DNA from: Prevotella sp.
GTDB taxonomy: Bacteria > Bacteroidota > Bacteroidia > Bacteroidales > Bacteroidaceae
Direction: 5' to 3'
Length of the DNA: 33,418 bases
Assembly: GCA_017478085.1 (NCBI GenBank)
Contig: JAFVEE010000048.1
Location: 1 to 33,418 of the forward strand
Part shown: piece after piece, positions 10,172 to 18,500 of the stretch
How the letters are laid out: every line of letters starts with the position of its first letter
Position numbering within the stretch: the first letter of the stretch is position 1
The notes under the pieces: model-generated
Told to the model about the DNA's origin: nothing
Databases searched by the model: none
The model's input: only the letters and a program-made list of their open reading frames with translations
Position numbers and translations under genes: made by a program

Positions 10172-10185
10172 GCAACTTTCACGCG

Positions 10186-10854
10186 ATGAAGGAATATGTG
10201 ATAATCGTGGCAGGCGGCAAGGGCCTGCGCATGGGGGGCGAGGTGCCCAAGCAGTTCCTGCCCGTGGGCGGACTGCCCGTGCTGATGCGCACGATGCTGC
10301 GCTTCCGCGAGTACTCGCCCCAGATAGACATCATCCTCGTGCTGCCCAAGGCTCAGCAGGAGTACTGGAAGAGCCTGTGCCAGCAGCACCAGTTCAACAT
10401 TCCCTATCAGCAGGCCGACGGCGGCAAGACGCGCTTCCACTCGGTGCAGAGCGGTCTGGCCCTGATTCCCGACGAAGCCGAGGGCGTGGTGGGCGTGCAC
10501 GACGGTGTGCGCCCCTTCGTCGCGGTGGAAGTCATTCGCCAGTGCTACGAGACCGCCACCCGCACCGAGGCCGCCATCCCCGTGGTGCCAGTCGTTGAGA
10601 CGATACGCCACCTCACGGAAGGCGTGAAGAACCGCGATGACTTCAGACTGGTGCAGACCCCGCAGTGCTTCAGCATACAGCTGCTGAAGGCGGCCAACCG
10701 CCAGCCATATCGCGACTCGTTTACCGACGACGCTTCGGTAGTTGAAGCCTACGGCCATTCCGTCACGCTGGTCGACGGCAACCGCGAGAACATCAAGATC
10801 ACTACGCCGGGCGACCTGTTGATGGCCGAGTCGCTCCTGGCTGTTAACCGCTAA
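10186..10854 (+). CDS. ispD: 2-C-methyl-D-erythritol 4-phosphate cytidylyltransferase (222 aa)
   Basis: Cytosolic enzyme of the MEP isoprenoid pathway that joins CTP and methylerythritol 4-phosphate. The family motifs are present: [10 protein letters not shown] (8-17) and PKQF (21-24) for CTP binding, GGKTR (79-83), VHDGVRPF (104-111), LVQTPQ (155-160), TDDASVVE (180-187) and NIKITTPGD (202-210). Length fits the family (about 220-240). It follows the PL11 pair by 14 bases and precedes recG by 4, so it probably shares their transcript. The pairing of ispD with recG is what I expect in Bacteroidetes; the pectin lyases upstream are the unusual partner. Confidence 0.96.
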   Translation: MKEYVIIVAGGKGLRMGGEVPKQFLPVGGLPVLMRTMLRFREYSPQIDIILVLPKAQQEYWKSLCQQHQFNIPYQQADGGKTRFHSVQSGLALIPDEAEGVVGVHDGVRPFVAVEVIRQCYETATRTEAAIPVVPVVETIRHLTEGVKNRDDFRLVQTPQCFSIQLLKAANRQPYRDSFTDDASVVEAYGHSVTLVDGNRENIKITTPGDLLMAESLLAVNR

Positions 10855-10858
10855 ATCC

Positions 10859-13021
10859 TTGGACATTCTTTCACAAGACATCATGTACTTGCAGGGCGTG
10901 GGCCCCAACCGCAAGAAGCTGCTCAGCCAGGAGCTGGGCATCGAGACGTTTGGCGACCTGCTGGAGTACTACCCCTACAAGTACATAGACCGCAGCAAGG
11001 TCTACCAAGTGCGCGAACTCACGGGCGAGATGCCTTACGTGCAGGTGGTAGGCCACATCCTAAGCTTCGATACCTACGAGATGGGGCCGCGCAAGGAGCG
11101 TGTGGTGGCCCACTTCACCGATGGCACTGGCATCATGGACCTGGTGTGGTTCAACGGTGGGAAGTATGCCAAGCAGAACTACAAGATAGGCCAGGACTAC
11201 CTGGTGTTCGGCAGGCCCAGCGTCTTCAACAACCGCATACAGGTGCAGCACCCGGAAATGGAAGTATGGACCAATAATAATTTAGAGTTTAGAGTTGAGA
11301 ATTTAGAGTCTGCTACCGCGCCGCAGGCTCCATCCGGCACAGTAGCAAACTCTCAACTGAAGATGCGCCCCCACTACCACACCACGGAGAAGATGAAGAA
11401 GATGAACTTCACCTCGCGGGCCATCGAGAAGCTGACGAAGACGCTCTTAGAGAAACTGAAGGAGCCACTACCCGAGACCATCATGCCCGACATACTGGAC
11501 AGCCGCCACCTGATGGGGCGCGACGAGGCCCTGCGCACGCTGCACTACCCGCAGGACGCCCGCCAGCTGGAGCGGGCACGGGTCAGGATGAAGTTCGAGG
11601 AGCTGTTCTTCGTGCAACTGAATATATTAAGGTACGCAAGCGACCAGCGCCGCAAATACCGTGGCTACGTGTTCAACCGCATTGGTCCCGTCTTCAACTT
11701 TTTCTACAAGGAGAACCTGCCCTTCGAGCTGACGGGAGCACAGAAGCGCGTGATGCACGAGATCAGGAACGACGTGTGCTCAGGCCGCCAGATGAACCGA
11801 CTGCTGCAAGGCGACGTGGGCAGCGGCAAGACGCTTGTGGCGCTGATGGCCATGCTCATTGCGATAGACAATGGCTACCAGGCCTGCATTATGGCCCCCA
11901 CTGAGATTCTGGCCGAACAGCACCTGACGACGATCCAGGAGTTTCTCAAGGACATGCCCGTGCGGGTAGAGCTGCTGACGGGCATTGTGAAGGGCAAGCG
12001 CCGCCAGGACGTGCTCGACGGTCTGCTGTCGGGCCAAGTGCAGATACTCGTGGGCACACACGCCGTGATCGAGGACACGGTGCAGTTCCGGCAGCTGGGC
12101 CTCGTGGTGGTCGACGAGCAGCACCGCTTTGGCGTGGCGCAGCGGGCCAAGCTGTGGAGCAAGAGCGGCCAGCCGCCCCACGTACTGGTGATGACGGCCA
12201 CGCCCATACCCCGCACGCTGGCTATGACGCTCTATGGCGACCTTGACGTGAGCGTCATCGACGAGCTGCCGCCGGGGCGCAAGCCGGTGCAGACCACCCA
12301 CGTCTTCGACAACCGCCTGCCGTCGCTCTACGACAGCATCCGCCGCCAGATTCACCAGGGCCGCCAGGTCTACATCGTGTTCCCCCTTATTGAGGAAAGC
12401 GAGAAGATGGACCTGAAAGACCTGGAGCAGGGCTTCGAGGTACTAAGGGAGGCCTTCCCCGAGTTCAGGCTGAGCAAGGTTCACGGCAAGATGAAGCCCA
12501 AGGACAAGGAGGAGGAGATGCAGAAGTTCGTCAGGGGCGAGACGCAGATACTCGTGGCCACCACGGTGATCGAGGTGGGTGTCAACGTGCCCAACGCCTC
12601 GGTCATGGTCATCCTCGACGCCCAGCGCTTCGGCCTCAGCCAGCTGCACCAGCTGCGCGGCCGCGTGGGGCGCGGTGCCGACCAGTCGTACTGCGTGCTG
12701 GTGACCAACTACAAGCTGAGCGAAGACACCCGCAAGCGCATCGACATTATGTGCGAAACCAACGACGGTTTCCGCATTGCCGAGGCCGACCTGAAGCTGC
12801 GCGGCCCCGGCGACCTGGAGGGTACGCAGCAGAGCGGCATGGCCTTCGACCTGAAGATTGCCGACATTGCCCGCGACGGACAGCTGGTGCAGATGGCCCG
12901 CGACGAGGCGCAGCGCATCGTCGACGACGACCCGCTCTGCCAGTCGCCCAAGTATCAGCTGCTCTGGAACCGCCTGAAAGACCTCCGCAAAACCAACATC
13001 AACTGGGCCGCCATCTCCTAA
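10859..13021 (+). CDS. recG: ATP-dependent DNA helicase RecG (720 aa)
   Basis: Branch-migration helicase for stalled forks and recombination intermediates. It has an N-terminal wedge/OB region, Walker A GDVGSGKT (318-325), DEQH box (419-422), TATPIPRT (446-453) and QLRGRVGRG in the second helicase domain. The start is a TTG 4 bases after ispD; an in-frame ATG lies at 10883, but the family usually has several residues before MYLxGVGP, which favours the TTG. Residues about 139-168 are an insertion (NLEFRVENLES...) that makes the protein about 20 residues longer than typical. It is encoded by an AT-rich repeat and imperfect palindrome at 11279-11358, unlike the GC-rich gene around it. The reading frame stays open, so the protein is probably functional. 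Confidence 0.95.
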   Translation: MDILSQDIMYLQGVGPNRKKLLSQELGIETFGDLLEYYPYKYIDRSKVYQVRELTGEMPYVQVVGHILSFDTYEMGPRKERVVAHFTDGTGIMDLVWFNGGKYAKQNYKIGQDYLVFGRPSVFNNRIQVQHPEMEVWTNNNLEFRVENLESATAPQAPSGTVANSQLKMRPHYHTTEKMKKMNFTSRAIEKLTKTLLEKLKEPLPETIMPDILDSRHLMGRDEALRTLHYPQDARQLERARVRMKFEELFFVQLNILRYASDQRRKYRGYVFNRIGPVFNFFYKENLPFELTGAQKRVMHEIRNDVCSGRQMNRLLQGDVGSGKTLVALMAMLIAIDNGYQACIMAPTEILAEQHLTTIQEFLKDMPVRVELLTGIVKGKRRQDVLDGLLSGQVQILVGTHAVIEDTVQFRQLGLVVVDEQHRFGVAQRAKLWSKSGQPPHVLVMTATPIPRTLAMTLYGDLDVSVIDELPPGRKPVQTTHVFDNRLPSLYDSIRRQIHQGRQVYIVFPLIEESEKMDLKDLEQGFEVLREAFPEFRLSKVHGKMKPKDKEEEMQKFVRGETQILVATTVIEVGVNVPNASVMVILDAQRFGLSQLHQLRGRVGRGADQSYCVLVTNYKLSEDTRKRIDIMCETNDGFRIAEADLKLRGPGDLEGTQQSGMAFDLKIADIARDGQLVQMARDEAQRIVDDDPLCQSPKYQLLWNRLKDLRKTNINWAAIS
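11279..11358. repeat. palindromic repeat inserted in frame inside recG
   Basis: A short AT-rich repeat (TTTAGAG three times) leads into an imperfect inverted repeat. AGTTGAGA (11293-11300) pairs with TCTCAACT (11351-11358), GCTAC (11312-11316) with GTAGC (11342-11346), and the tip is GC-rich (GCGCCG...CGGC). This design is what I associate with dispersed intergenic repeats in Bacteroidetes, yet here it is translated without breaking the frame. Confidence 0.7.
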
Positions 13022-13106
13022 CCGTCAAAGTGTTAAGCGTAAACGTTTAAGTGTTAAAAGACCCCAAAAGATAGCAAGAGGTTTCGTTTTTACGCAGGTT
13101 TTATAT

Positions 13107-13114
13107 TAACTTTG
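13107..13114 (+). promoter_or_regulatory. Bacteroidetes -7 promoter element for the M23/nadK/ABC run
   Basis: TAACTTTG fits TAnnTTTG, with a weak T-rich -33 region near 13082. It gives a leader of about 90 bases before the ATG at 13213. The 86 bases before it, after the recG stop, hold no gene. Confidence 0.7.
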
Positions 13115-13212
13115 CAGCGTTCTTTTGATGATTATCGACCGCTCAGTTGCGAGCACGTTGCTATCGAAGGAACGCCAGACAAGATATTAACAGTGACCAA
13201 AGACCAAATTTA

Positions 13213-14169
13213 ATGATGTTCAAAAGACTGAGAAAAATTGCCATTATAGCCCTGTCAGCATTTGCCGTGGTGCCCGCCATGGCTCAGGATCTGCTGGCCA
13301 GCCAGGCCCCTATCGACCGTAAGATGAAAGCCGTTGATGCCGAGATGCTGCAACAGCTCGTTGAGATGGAGGAGGAATATGATTCGCCTGCCGCCGACCT
13401 GTATGAGGACTGGGACAATACCTACGCCCACAAGCTGACCTCGCTGCCCGACTCGTTCCGCATCGATCTGCGCGACTTCTGCATGCCTACGCCCAGCCGC
13501 GTCATTACCTCGAACTTCGGTGCCCGCTGGGGCCGCCAGCACAAGGGCCTCGACATCAAGGTCTATATTGGCGACACTATCCGTGCTGCCTTCAGCGGCA
13601 AGGTGCGCATCGTGCGCTATGAGGCCAAGGGCTACGGCAAGTACGTGGTCATTCGCCATCCCAACGGTCTGGAGACCATCTACGGCCACATGTCGAAGCA
13701 GCTGGTGCGCGAGGACCAGGACGTGCGTGCCGGCGACCCCATCGGCCTGGGTGGCAACACGGGCCGCAGCACGGGCTCGCACCTGCACTTCGAGACCCGC
13801 CTGTGTGGCGTGGCGCTGAACCCCGCCATCATGTTCGACTTCCGCAACCAGGACGTCGTGGCCGACAGCTACCTGTTCCGCCGCAACCAGTATGAGCGCG
13901 ACGGCTTGCAGGCCACCCGTCTGCGTGGTGCCAATGGTCTGTATGGCTACAACCCGGCCGACGTGAACAGCCCCAATATGGGCAAGAGCTATGCCGCCAG
14001 CGACAATGGCAGCCGCAGCGGCAACGTGCGCTACCACAAGGTGAAGAAGGGCGAGACGCTCTACTCCATAGCCCGCAAGCACGGCACCACCGTGGCAGCC
14101 CTGTGCAAGCTGAACCGCATTGGCAAGAACGTGCGCCTGCGCACCGGACAGATTCTGAAGTACAGCTAA
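13213..14169 (+). CDS. LysM and M23 peptidase domain protein (318 aa)
   Basis: Exported murein endopeptidase, or activator of murein hydrolases, of the LytM/NlpD type. A signal peptide covers about residues 1-24 (cleavage near AMAQ). The M23 zinc site is complete: H110 and D114 in RQHKGLDIK, YGHM at 157-160, and HLHFE at 190-194. A C-terminal LysM domain (about 274-317, YHKVKKGETLYSIARKHG) would bind peptidoglycan. I chose the ATG at 13213 because the hydrophobic signal sequence begins there; an upstream TTG in frame (13147) would place about 22 unlikely residues before it. All metal ligands are present, so it is probably an active endopeptidase involved in cell separation or wall turnover. 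nadK follows after 5 bases. Confidence 0.93.
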   Translation: MMFKRLRKIAIIALSAFAVVPAMAQDLLASQAPIDRKMKAVDAEMLQQLVEMEEEYDSPAADLYEDWDNTYAHKLTSLPDSFRIDLRDFCMPTPSRVITSNFGARWGRQHKGLDIKVYIGDTIRAAFSGKVRIVRYEAKGYGKYVVIRHPNGLETIYGHMSKQLVREDQDVRAGDPIGLGGNTGRSTGSHLHFETRLCGVALNPAIMFDFRNQDVVADSYLFRRNQYERDGLQATRLRGANGLYGYNPADVNSPNMGKSYAASDNGSRSGNVRYHKVKKGETLYSIARKHGTTVAALCKLNRIGKNVRLRTGQILKYS

Positions 14170-14174
14170 GCTCT

Positions 14175-15053
14175 ATGCCTCTTCGTTTTGCCCTTTTCGG
14201 CAATATGTATCAACAACACAAGTCGGTAGCCATCAAGCAAGTGCTTGATGGCTTAGCCAGATATAATAGCCATATCTGCATCGACGAAGACTACTACGAT
14301 TTTCTTCTCAGCTCCGATCTCATCGACGCCGACAGCCCCGTAGAGGTGTTCTGCGGGCAGGACTTCAATGCCGACTTTGCCGTGTCGATGGGCGGCGACG
14401 GCACCCTGCTGAAGACGGCCAGCCGCGTGCGCGACAAGCAGATACCCATCATGGGCATCAATATGGGCCGGCTGGGCTTCCTGGCCGACGTGAGCGCCGA
14501 GGCCGTCGACGAGGCCATCGATGCCCTCTACCGGGGCGACTACTCCATTGAAGACCGCTCGCTCATACACGTCGAGACCAACGGCGAGCCTATCGAGGGC
14601 TATGAGTGCGCCCTGAACGACGTGGCCATCTTGAAGCGCGACACGGCCTCGATGATCAGCATTCGCGCCACCATCAACGGTGAGTACCTCACCACCTATC
14701 AGGCCGACGGCCTCATCATCTCGACCCCCACCGGCTCTACGGCCTACTCGCTGTCGAACGGCGGCCCCATCATCGTGCCCCGCACGGGGGTCATGCTGAT
14801 GACGGCCGTGGCACCCCACTCGCTCAACGTGCGCCCCATCGTGCTGCCCGACACGGCCCAGATAGAGCTCACTGTGTCCAGCCGCAGCCACACCTTCCTC
14901 GTGGCCATCGATGGTCGCTCGGGCAAGCTGCCTGAAGGGGCCACCCTGCGCCTTACGCGCGCGCCCTATATGGTAAAGGTGGTGAAGCGCAGCGGCACCC
15001 GCTACTTCGCCACCCTGCGCGAAAAAATGATGTGGGGAGCCGATACGAGGTGA
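14175..15053 (+). CDS. nadK: NAD kinase (292 aa)
   Basis: Cytosolic kinase that makes NADP from NAD and ATP (or polyphosphate). The hallmark GGDGT motif is at 73-77, followed by NMGRLGFLAD (96-105), the conserved ND pair (148-149) and the glycine-rich STPTGSTAYS (183-192). Length is normal. The ATG at 14175 gives the expected N-terminus MPLRFALFGN and lies 5 bases after the preceding stop; a longer in-frame ORF from 14103 would overlap the M23 gene and is rejected. The stop codon lies inside a purine-rich tandem repeat (15050-15085) that separates it from the ABC exporter gene. Confidence 0.96.
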   Translation: MPLRFALFGNMYQQHKSVAIKQVLDGLARYNSHICIDEDYYDFLLSSDLIDADSPVEVFCGQDFNADFAVSMGGDGTLLKTASRVRDKQIPIMGINMGRLGFLADVSAEAVDEAIDALYRGDYSIEDRSLIHVETNGEPIEGYECALNDVAILKRDTASMISIRATINGEYLTTYQADGLIISTPTGSTAYSLSNGGPIIVPRTGVMLMTAVAPHSLNVRPIVLPDTAQIELTVSSRSHTFLVAIDGRSGKLPEGATLRLTRAPYMVKVVKRSGTRYFATLREKMMWGADTR

Positions 15054-15085
15054 GAGGTAAGAGGCAAGAGGTGAGAGGTAAGAGG
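15050..15085. repeat. purine-rich 21-bp tandem repeat
   Basis: GTGAGAGGTAAGAGG occurs at 15050-15064 and again at 15071-15085. It spans the nadK stop codon and fills the gap before the ATG at 15092. It would also supply ribosome-binding-like purine sequence to the next gene. Confidence 0.75.
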
Positions 15086-15091
15086 ATAGTA

Positions 15092-16780
15092 ATGGCGTTT
15101 CGAGACTTATTTCATCTTCCCCAGAACAAGTATTCTGCCCGTGAGATTGGGCGATGGCTCTGGCGGGCCTGGCAGGGCAACCGCCTGCAGGCCTCGCTCA
15201 ATGCGTCTATCGGGCTCATAGGCGTGGCCGTCAGCCTGGCCACTGTATGGGCCATGCAGCGGGCCATCGACACGGCTTCGGGCGTCATTCCCGGCTCCAT
15301 CTACGGAGCCGTGGGCGTTATGGCACTGCTCATCCTCGCCGAGTTTGCCGTCGGCATCTCGCGCGTCTGGATCAAGAACATACTGGGTGTCAGGGCGCAG
15401 AACCGCATGCAGGAGCAAATGCTGGCCCGGCTGCTGCGCTCGGAGTGGCGGGGCCGCGAGGCTATGCACAGCGGCGACGTCATCAACCGCCTGGAGCAGG
15501 ATGTGCGCACCATCGTCACCTTCCTCACCGAGACGCTGCCCTCGGTCATCAGCACGCTGGCCATGTTCATCGGAGCCTTCTTCTACCTGTTCCAGATGGA
15601 TGCCTGGCTGGCCGTCATCACCGTGGCCATACTGCCCCTGTTCCTGCTCGTCAGCCGCTTCTACGTGGCCAAGATGCGCCAGCTGACGCGCCGTGTGCGC
15701 GACACCGACAGCCGCGTGCAGAACATTCTCACCGAGACCATGCAGCACCGCATGCTCGTGAAGACGATGGAGGCCGACGACCAGATGCTGGAGCGACTGG
15801 GCGACACACACCAGGAACTGCGCCAGAACGTGCGCCAGCGCACGCTGTTCAGCGTCTTTTCCCACCTGATGATCAACACGGGCTTCTCCCTGGGCTATCT
15901 CGTCGCCTTCCTCTGGGGAGCCCTCCGACTGAGCGAGGGCACCATCACCTTCGGAGCCATGACCGCCTTCCTGCAGCTGGTCTACCGCATACAGGGACCT
16001 GCCCGCGACCTCACCCGTCTGGCTCCAGCCTTCGTCAGTGTGTTCACCGCCACCGAGCGGCTCATGGAGCTGGAGGAGGTGCCCGAGGAGCAGCAGGGCG
16101 AGCCCATCATGCTGCCCGCCCCCTGCGGCATACGCTTCCGCGACGTCACCTATAACTACGGTGCTGCGGGCCAGCTGCCCACCGTGCAGCATGCCAACTA
16201 CGACTTCCGTCCCGGCTCGTGCACGGCCATCCTCGGCGAGACCGGTTCGGGCAAGACCACACTCATCCGTCTGCTCCTGGCCCTCATCCGTCCGCAAGAA
16301 GGCCAGATCGAAATCTACGCCCACCCCTCCCCTACCGGTTCCCAGCTCTCGCCCCTGCACCGCTGCAACTTCGTCTACGTGCCCCAGGGCAACACGCTGC
16401 TCAGCGGCACGCTGCGCCAGAACATGCAGATAGGCAACCCCGATGCCACCGACGAGCAAATGCTCGCCGCCCTGCGCATGGCCTGTGCCGACTTCATCGG
16501 CCAGCTGCCTAAAGGGCTCGACACCGCCTTTGCCGAGCAGGGTGGCGGACTGAGCGAGGGTCAGGCCCAGCGCATCGCCATCGCCCGTGCCCTGCTGCGT
16601 CCCGGCAGCATCATGCTCTTCGACGAGGCCACCAGCGCCCTGGACCCCGACACCGAGAAGCAGCTCCTCGAGAACATCCTCCGCGAGCGCCACAAGACGG
16701 TCATCTTCGTCACCCATCGTCCCGCCGTCGTCAGCTACTGCGACCAGGTCATCCGCACCGACAAGACTCCCCTACCCTGA
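15092..16780 (+). CDS. ABC exporter, fused permease and ATPase (562 aa)
   Basis: Half-transporter of the MsbA/LmrA-like exporter class, working as a dimer in the inner membrane. The N-terminal half (about 40-320) holds the hydrophobic membrane segments. The nucleotide-binding domain has Walker A GETGSGKTT (382-390), signature LSEGQ (487-491), Walker B SIMLFDEAT (506-514) and the switch His in VTHR (542). The ATG at 15092 is preferred. An upstream in-frame start at 15032 would overlap nadK and add translated tandem repeat (EVRGKRQEVRGKR). The substrate cannot be read from the sequence; the glutamine usual in LSGGQ is kept, but the first glycine is E (LSEGQ). It ends the GC-rich backbone block, before the repeat array at 16794. 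Confidence 0.93.
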   Translation: MAFRDLFHLPQNKYSAREIGRWLWRAWQGNRLQASLNASIGLIGVAVSLATVWAMQRAIDTASGVIPGSIYGAVGVMALLILAEFAVGISRVWIKNILGVRAQNRMQEQMLARLLRSEWRGREAMHSGDVINRLEQDVRTIVTFLTETLPSVISTLAMFIGAFFYLFQMDAWLAVITVAILPLFLLVSRFYVAKMRQLTRRVRDTDSRVQNILTETMQHRMLVKTMEADDQMLERLGDTHQELRQNVRQRTLFSVFSHLMINTGFSLGYLVAFLWGALRLSEGTITFGAMTAFLQLVYRIQGPARDLTRLAPAFVSVFTATERLMELEEVPEEQQGEPIMLPAPCGIRFRDVTYNYGAAGQLPTVQHANYDFRPGSCTAILGETGSGKTTLIRLLLALIRPQEGQIEIYAHPSPTGSQLSPLHRCNFVYVPQGNTLLSGTLRQNMQIGNPDATDEQMLAALRMACADFIGQLPKGLDTAFAEQGGGLSEGQAQRIAIARALLRPGSIMLFDEATSALDPDTEKQLLENILRERHKTVIFVTHRPAVVSYCDQVIRTDKTPLP

Positions 16781-16793
16781 CACCCCCCAACCA

Positions 16794-16896
16794 AACGAGC
16801 ACTCCGTTACCCCACAACGGAGCCTCCATTCCACCGCAACGGAGCCTCCATTGAAATGAAACGGAGCCTCCATTAAGCCATAACGGCCCCTCCGTT
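16794..16896. repeat. five-unit palindrome array with exact 22-bp period
   Basis: Fifteen-base units of the form AACGGAGCCTCCRTT start at 16794 (AACGAGCACTCCGTT), 16816, 16838, 16860 (these three AACGGAGCCTCCATT) and 16882 (AACGGCCCCTCCGTT). The start-to-start distance is exactly 22 each time, close to two helical turns. The spacers are 7 bases and differ. The array fills the gap between two convergent genes, so it is not at a promoter. Related sequence occurs at 5240-5254, and the last unit's CATAACGGCCCCT (16879-16891) recurs at 18510-18522. Confidence 0.85.
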
Positions 16897-16910
16897 GTCC
16901 CAGGCCGATG

Positions 16911-18347
16911 TCACCTCTGGTCGAAAAACTCTCTTGCCATACGCGTAAGTTCATCGGTGTCTATCGCCTCCAAAATCACTTCCTCTGGCTCCAAATCGAG
17001 CAGGAACTGCATATAGGTGGGAAGAGTCAACAGGTCTCCATCACGCCCAATGTTATAGTCTCCAAACTTGATGAAATGCTTTATGCCATATTTCTCAGGG
17101 TGTTTTCTGACGGTAGAGATACTTTTTGCCTGAGCGCTTTTAGCTTTCACCTCCACTGGAACGCACTCTCCTTTATAACGGATAAGGAAATCCAGCTCCA
17201 AGCCAGAATCTTTTTGGAAATAGTATAAGCTCTGTCCCTTTTTGATGAGTGTGTCGGCCATCAAGTTTTCAAAGATCGCCCCTTTGAATCCTCCCAGATT
17301 ACCTTGAAGAATATCCGCTCTTGTCGTGCCTCCAAGCATGGCGACCAACATGCCAATGTCCGCAGTATAGACCTTGAACACGTTGTCTATGGCATTGCCC
17401 TCCAACGGCAGTCCCGTAATGTTGGAGTTATAGCAACGGCGTATGATATCGGCGTCTTCTAACCATTGAAGGGAGTCTTTGTAATGCACGCCACGTCCAC
17501 CACTTTCCACTTTAGACCACTGGTATTTCTTATTATCTTTGGCCAGTTGTTTTGGAATGGCATTGAAGCAGGCCCGAATGTGAGGTTTGTCCTTGTCATC
17601 AGCATATTTCACCATGTCTGAACGGTATTCTTTGAGAAGAGAATTCCATACGTCATTTACCTGGCCTATGCTTCCAGTTTCCATCAGTGCATTGACAGCA
17701 GCAGGCATTCCTCCCACAGCGACATATCGATACAGGAGCGTCTTCATAGCAACATGGATACCATTTGGCACAGGTGTTTCCTCCTCCAGGCAACGCTTCA
17801 ATACATTGATGATTTCCTCATTCAGGTTGTTCGCCCACAAAAACTCTTCAAAGTCGAGCGGATACATCTCCACAATTTGCTCATAGCCTACAGGGACAGA
17901 ATTGCTGCCCCTTTCTTGTTCGGTGGGTTTCCTTGTGCGCTGTCTCTTTTCGTCCTGACCGTAGCCTTGCACTCCAAGCAGCGACCCTGTAGCGATTATG
18001 TCATAACGACCGTCTTCCTTGAAGAACTTCAGGCTGGTACGTGCTTCCGGGCAGTCCTGTATTTCATCAAGGATAATGCACGTCTCTCCAGGAATGAATT
18101 TTGCAGTCCTCATCTGGGCAGAAAGATTAAGGACAATGCTATCTACATCCTTTGAGTCATAGAAGGCTTCTCTCCTTCTTTTTTGCTTGATGAAATTGAT
18201 ATATACCACATGCTTGTAGTTCTCATCGGCGAATAATTGGGATATATAAGTCTTACCGCATTGGCGAATACCCATGATAACAAGTGGGAAATGGTTCGGT
18301 TGTTCCTTCCACTTCTTTAATGTCTCAAATATCTTCCTTTTAAGCAT
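16911..18347 (-). CDS. AAA ATPase with DUF4143-type C-terminus (478 aa)
   Basis: Predicted ATPase of the large, poorly understood family with an N-terminal AAA domain and C-terminal DUF4143. Walker A is GIRQCGKT (about 26-33) and Walker B is CIILDEIQDC (about 90-99). The C-terminus holds a nuclease-like arrangement, ELDFLI (about 384) and VEVKAK (about 398), as is normal in this family. I moved the start to the ATG at 18347. A good -7 element (18368-18375) lies just upstream, inside the longer ORF, and the residues before this ATG are unlike the family. The gene is AT-richer than the backbone genes to its left, and a 13-bp direct repeat (16879-16891 and 18510-18522) flanks it, which suggests acquisition. 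The cellular role is unknown; some members are found near defence or mobile genes. Confidence 0.88.
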   Translation of the reverse strand: MLKRKIFETLKKWKEQPNHFPLVIMGIRQCGKTYISQLFADENYKHVVYINFIKQKRRREAFYDSKDVDSIVLNLSAQMRTAKFIPGETCIILDEIQDCPEARTSLKFFKEDGRYDIIATGSLLGVQGYGQDEKRQRTRKPTEQERGSNSVPVGYEQIVEMYPLDFEEFLWANNLNEEIINVLKRCLEEETPVPNGIHVAMKTLLYRYVAVGGMPAAVNALMETGSIGQVNDVWNSLLKEYRSDMVKYADDKDKPHIRACFNAIPKQLAKDNKKYQWSKVESGGRGVHYKDSLQWLEDADIIRRCYNSNITGLPLEGNAIDNVFKVYTADIGMLVAMLGGTTRADILQGNLGGFKGAIFENLMADTLIKKGQSLYYFQKDSGLELDFLIRYKGECVPVEVKAKSAQAKSISTVRKHPEKYGIKHFIKFGDYNIGRDGDLLTLPTYMQFLLDLEPEEVILEAIDTDELTRMAREFFDQR

Positions 18348-18367
18348 AACACATAAAATTTTGTGCG

Positions 18368-18375
18368 CAAATATA
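18368..18375 (-). promoter_or_regulatory. Bacteroidetes -7 promoter element for the DUF4143 gene
   Basis: The minus strand reads TATATTTG, matching TAnnTTTG, with TTGC about 20 bases upstream as a possible weak -33. It lies 20 bases before the ATG at 18347 and decides that start over the longer ORF. Confidence 0.75.
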
Positions 18376-18500
18376 CGTTTTTCCAACGACTTTTGCAATA
18401 GTCAACGTCATTTTTCCAGCGACTTTTACACATTTTATGCTTTTTTTCTAACGAAGTTCTCACTTTCGTTGCTTTTCTACCCGAAAACACCATTCTGAAA

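Noticed and set aside
13147-13212. Upstream TTG start of the M23 gene
   Set aside because: It would place arginine-rich residues before the signal peptide, which begins at 13213.
15107-16717. 536-aa minus-strand ORF opposite the ABC exporter
   Set aside because: Shadow of the exporter gene; low-complexity composition and no motif.
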